Shown here piece after piece: positions 41,903 through 44,085 of a stretch of 44,085 nucleotides of DNA. The notes beneath the pieces were generated by a model. The model was not told the origin of the DNA and did no database searches. It saw only the letters and a program-made list of their open reading frames with translations. This stretch comes from a bacterium. Its GTDB lineage: Bacteria; Auribacterota; UBA3054. Made by a program: the position numbers and the translations under genes. The stretch is from the NCBI GenBank assembly GCA_017616555.1, contig JAFZXZ010000027.1, positions 1 to 44,085 on the forward strand. Direction: 5' to 3'. Within the stretch, counting starts at the first letter, position 1. Each line of letters begins with the position of its first letter.

Positions 41903-43147
41903 TTACCTTTTCCTTGTGAAGAAGAAGGAGCGGCGGTAGGTACGGCCGTCCCTGGCTTTCACTTTGAGGTAGCAGGTCACCCTAATGTCGTCCTTGGGGG
42001 CTTTGAAAATGAGCGTCCTGCCTTCCTGCCTGAACTGGGGATACTCTTTGTTGCAGCGCACGGTGAGTTCGCCGCCCTGTTTCCAGGCGTTGATAAGCTT
42101 GTCGCTGAGCGTCAGACGGCATTCTTTTCCGGGAGCGACGTTGCTGGCGCCGTCGCCCGGGGAGTCGAGGCGCGCCTCCGCCATAGGCTCGTTGAGCCAG
42201 GAGACGAAAGTGCTGAGTGCGGTCGATTGGTTGACCTGGTAGCGGCTCAAAGTGAAGGGGTCGGAATCCGCGTCGTTCTTGCCGGCGTTGACTGTCGCGG
42301 CGCTCCTGTAGCCGGCGTCCTCGAGCATGTCGATCACTTCCTGGCTGTAATAGCCGTATGGGAAGCAGAAGTCGAGCGTGTCGATCCCGGTCTTTTCGGA
42401 GATCCTGTCGGCGGAGGCGAAGATCTCCTCTTTCAGGCGCTGCTTGTAGTTCTTTTTGCTCTCATTGGGTTCCGCAGGGGCGAGCTTCGGGTGCGTCATG
42501 GAATGGCAGCCGACCGTGTGCCCGGCCTTGGCTAGCTTTTTGATTTGATCCCAATTCATGGCGGCGGAACCGCCCACGAAATCAGGGTAAACGTAGAAGA
42601 CGCCCTTGTAGCCGTACTTGTTGAGCAATGGCAGGGCGTTTTCATATTGCGACTTCCAGCCGTCGTCGAAGGTCAGCATGACTATTCTTTCCGGAAGCGC
42701 CAGTTTCCCGTCGCAATAGGCAAGCCATTCCTCCGGGGAGACAGAAACGTACCCGTTGCGCTTAAGATAAGCGAGTTCCTCTTCCAGCTTTCCTTTTGAG
42801 ATTATCATGTCGCCGGATTTGTCGTTCCTGACCTGGTGATACATGATGATGGGAAGCGTCAGCCCGCTCTTGAAAGTTTTTTGAGGAGCGGGAGCGGCGG
42901 CGACGGACGGTTCGTTCTCCTCCATCTGCTCGAGATCGGCGGGGACGAGCTTCTGCTCGTCGGTTGTCTTCTCGGGCCGCCAGGATCTCTTTTCGGCGTC
43001 CGCGATGACCTCGTCGGCCTTCAGGTAGGAGTCGATGGCGTTTTTGCTGGAGGCGACGCCGTTCAGGGACTCGCTCTCAGAGGCGCAGCCGAAAAGCAAA
43101 AAGGCCGCCAATGCGGCGGCCGCGATTTTAAGGAACGGCCGCTTCAT
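41903..43147 (-). CDS. Polysaccharide deacetylase lipoprotein (NodB homology)
   Basis: A 414-residue lipoprotein with lipobox L-F-G-C (C21). After a linker (about 22-95) it has a NodB/CE4 domain: catalytic T-F-D161-D162-G, metal ligands H215 and H219 in H-S-M-T-H-P, and F-P-Y-G at 262-265. A C-terminal domain (about 330-414) is beta-rich. It would remove N-acetyl groups from an extracellular poly-amino-sugar or from peptidoglycan, at the outer face of the cell. The start overlaps the stop of the upstream beta-strand protein (ATGA), so the two are coupled. It may work on the EPS made by the 4-22 kb cluster; that link is inference. Confidence 0.92.
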   Translation of the reverse strand: MKRPFLKIAAAALAAFLLFGCASESESLNGVASSKNAIDSYLKADEVIADAEKRSWRPEKTTDEQKLVPADLEQMEENEPSVAAAPAPQKTFKSGLTLPIIMYHQVRNDKSGDMIISKGKLEEELAYLKRNGYVSVSPEEWLAYCDGKLALPERIVMLTFDDGWKSQYENALPLLNKYGYKGVFYVYPDFVGGSAAMNWDQIKKLAKAGHTVGCHSMTHPKLAPAEPNESKKNYKQRLKEEIFASADRISEKTGIDTLDFCFPYGYYSQEVIDMLEDAGYRSAATVNAGKNDADSDPFTLSRYQVNQSTALSTFVSWLNEPMAEARLDSPGDGASNVAPGKECRLTLSDKLINAWKQGGELTVRCNKEYPQFRQEGRTLIFKAPKDDIRVTCYLKVKARDGRTYRRSFFFTRKR

Positions 43148-44085
43148 TCTTTCCTCATCACGAACCCGTTTTTGATCTCGATCAACTTGAAGCCGCTGAG
43201 ATCTTCCTCGCTGTCGTCGGCCAGGATCACATTGAAGGGACAGGATATCGCTTCAATAAAGCCGGTAAGAGTCGCGTTGCCGCCCCGGAATTCGACGCTC
43301 GAATCGGCTTCCAGCGCAACTTCTCCGCTGGCGGTGAAATTGCCGGATTCCATCAGGAATTCATCGCATTTCACGCATCCAATGATTTCGCCTTCCCGGC
43401 CTTTCAGCGTCACGGTCTCCGCTACGACTCCGAATCCGCTTCTTATCGTTTCGGCTAAGATGTCGCAATTATTGGCCTGGAAATCTTTGCAGGCAAGGGC
43501 TTGCGTCAGGCTGGTGGCTTTGAGTTTCGTTTTGGTAAGAGAAAGGGTATTGTCGCACAGGAAGGCGTTGGTCTCCTTGGAGAAGATCTCGCACACGCAG
43601 TCGTTAAGATATACGTTGGTCAGGAAGGAGGCGCTGCCGGTGATGTTGAGCTCGGCATTTTTAGCTTTCGTCAAGCCCTGGACGGAAACGGCGTCGCCGA
43701 AGTCGTCGGGGGCGAGCGTCGCTGTGCTTCCCGTAATGTCGGCGTTCCCGTAAACGTCGAGGCAGGAGCCGAGGTCCAGCCTGGAATCGGAGGACAAAAG
43801 GTTCCCGAAGACGCGCAGGGAGTAATCGCCGGCGCTCCCGACCGTCACTTGCGAATCGAAGAGCCTGGCGTCGTTGCTTATTTCCAGCGTGCCGTCCGCC
43901 GTGACCGCGGAATCCACGAGCTGCAGATTGCCGTCCGCCATCATGGCCAGATCGTCGTTGGCGTTAACGTTGAGAACGCAGTTCGTCAGCGCGATATTGC
44001 CGCTGGCGACGTAAAGCATGGCTGTGTCGTTTTCGTCGTGATGGAAAATGTTTATTACGGAATCTTTTCCGTACATGTTTCCGGA
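43144..44085 (-). CDS. Beta-strand-repeat protein, 5' end outside window
   Basis: The frame stays open to the right edge of the window, so this is the C-terminal part (at least 313 residues) of a larger protein. The visible part is a ladder of short strands with N/D-G/S turns (for example L-Q-L-V-D-S-A-V-T-A-D-G-T-L-E-I and F-R-G-G-N-A-T-L-T-G-F-I), as in parallel beta-helix surface proteins. It lacks the G-A-G-I-G rungs of the four PEP-CTERM-like proteins and ends in a plain M-R-K-E without a sorting tail. It overlaps the deacetylase start by 4 nt. The family is not recognised. An ATG at 44076 is probably internal. Confidence 0.75.
   Translation of the reverse strand, partial: SGNMYGKDSVINIFHHDENDTAMLYVASGNIALTNCVLNVNANDDLAMMADGNLQLVDSAVTADGTLEISNDARLFDSQVTVGSAGDYSLRVFGNLLSSDSRLDLGSCLDVYGNADITGSTATLAPDDFGDAVSVQGLTKAKNAELNITGSASFLTNVYLNDCVCEIFSKETNAFLCDNTLSLTKTKLKATSLTQALACKDFQANNCDILAETIRSGFGVVAETVTLKGREGEIIGCVKCDEFLMESGNFTASGEVALEADSSVEFRGGNATLTGFIEAISCPFNVILADDSEEDLSGFKLIEIKNGFVMRKE

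Overview
The window looks like part of a chromosome from an anaerobic, probably gut- or rumen-associated, Gram-negative-type bacterium. The evidence is a two-iron superoxide reductase (anaerobe defence), many lipobox lipoproteins, a Wzc/Wzy-type exopolysaccharide (EPS) cluster, and four secreted proteins ending in PEP-CTERM-like tails (Pro-Glu-Pro, hydrophobic stretch, basic end). That mix fits the PVC superphylum (Kiritimatiellota, Lentisphaerota or Verrucomicrobiota). The phylum is my inference and is not proven by any single gene.

Layout. 1-2525: superoxide reductase, a small membrane protein, a lipoprotein and rlmN, tightly packed on the plus strand. 2522-3139: a HEAT-like lipoprotein on the minus strand, divergent from argF. 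3285-22935: a long plus-strand run of closely spaced or overlapping genes: argF, a CpsB-type PHP phosphatase, a Wzc-type kinase with a tyrosine-rich tail, two polytopic membrane proteins (one with a CBM-like C-terminus), two TPR proteins, a hexapeptide acetyltransferase, two O-antigen-ligase/polymerase-like proteins, a GT4 glycosyltransferase, an RfaE2-type nucleotidyltransferase, a DUF3160-like protein and a copper P-type ATPase. This is an EPS or capsule assembly locus. No Wza exporter, Wzx flippase, initiating phosphoglycosyl transferase or exosortase is visible in the window.

22940-28944 is a mosaic: an AT-rich ORF6N-domain gene with an array of near-perfect palindromes upstream, CDF and CorA cation transporters, a secreted protein of unknown function and a Fic protein. 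29301-39636 holds four tandem, separately promoted PEP-CTERM-like beta-repeat proteins, each internally duplicated. 39816-44085 (minus strand) has an AAA/DUF4143 ATPase, a TrmH-like tRNA methyltransferase, a polysaccharide deacetylase lipoprotein and the 3' part of a beta-strand-repeat protein that runs off the window.

The least explained content is non-coding. (1) Five palindromes of 25-29 bp lie upstream of the ORF6N gene, and a sixth is embedded in its own codons for the conserved Q-I-V-T-S stretch. Arm changes between copies are mostly symmetric. (2) Two related families of long hairpin elements (here called A and B) sit directly after every PEP-CTERM-like gene and in two other gaps. Their cores are conserved, and their outer arms differ between copies yet pair with each other. 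(3) Almost every gene-proximal promoter I can place uses an extended -10 of the form TGnTAnaAT.
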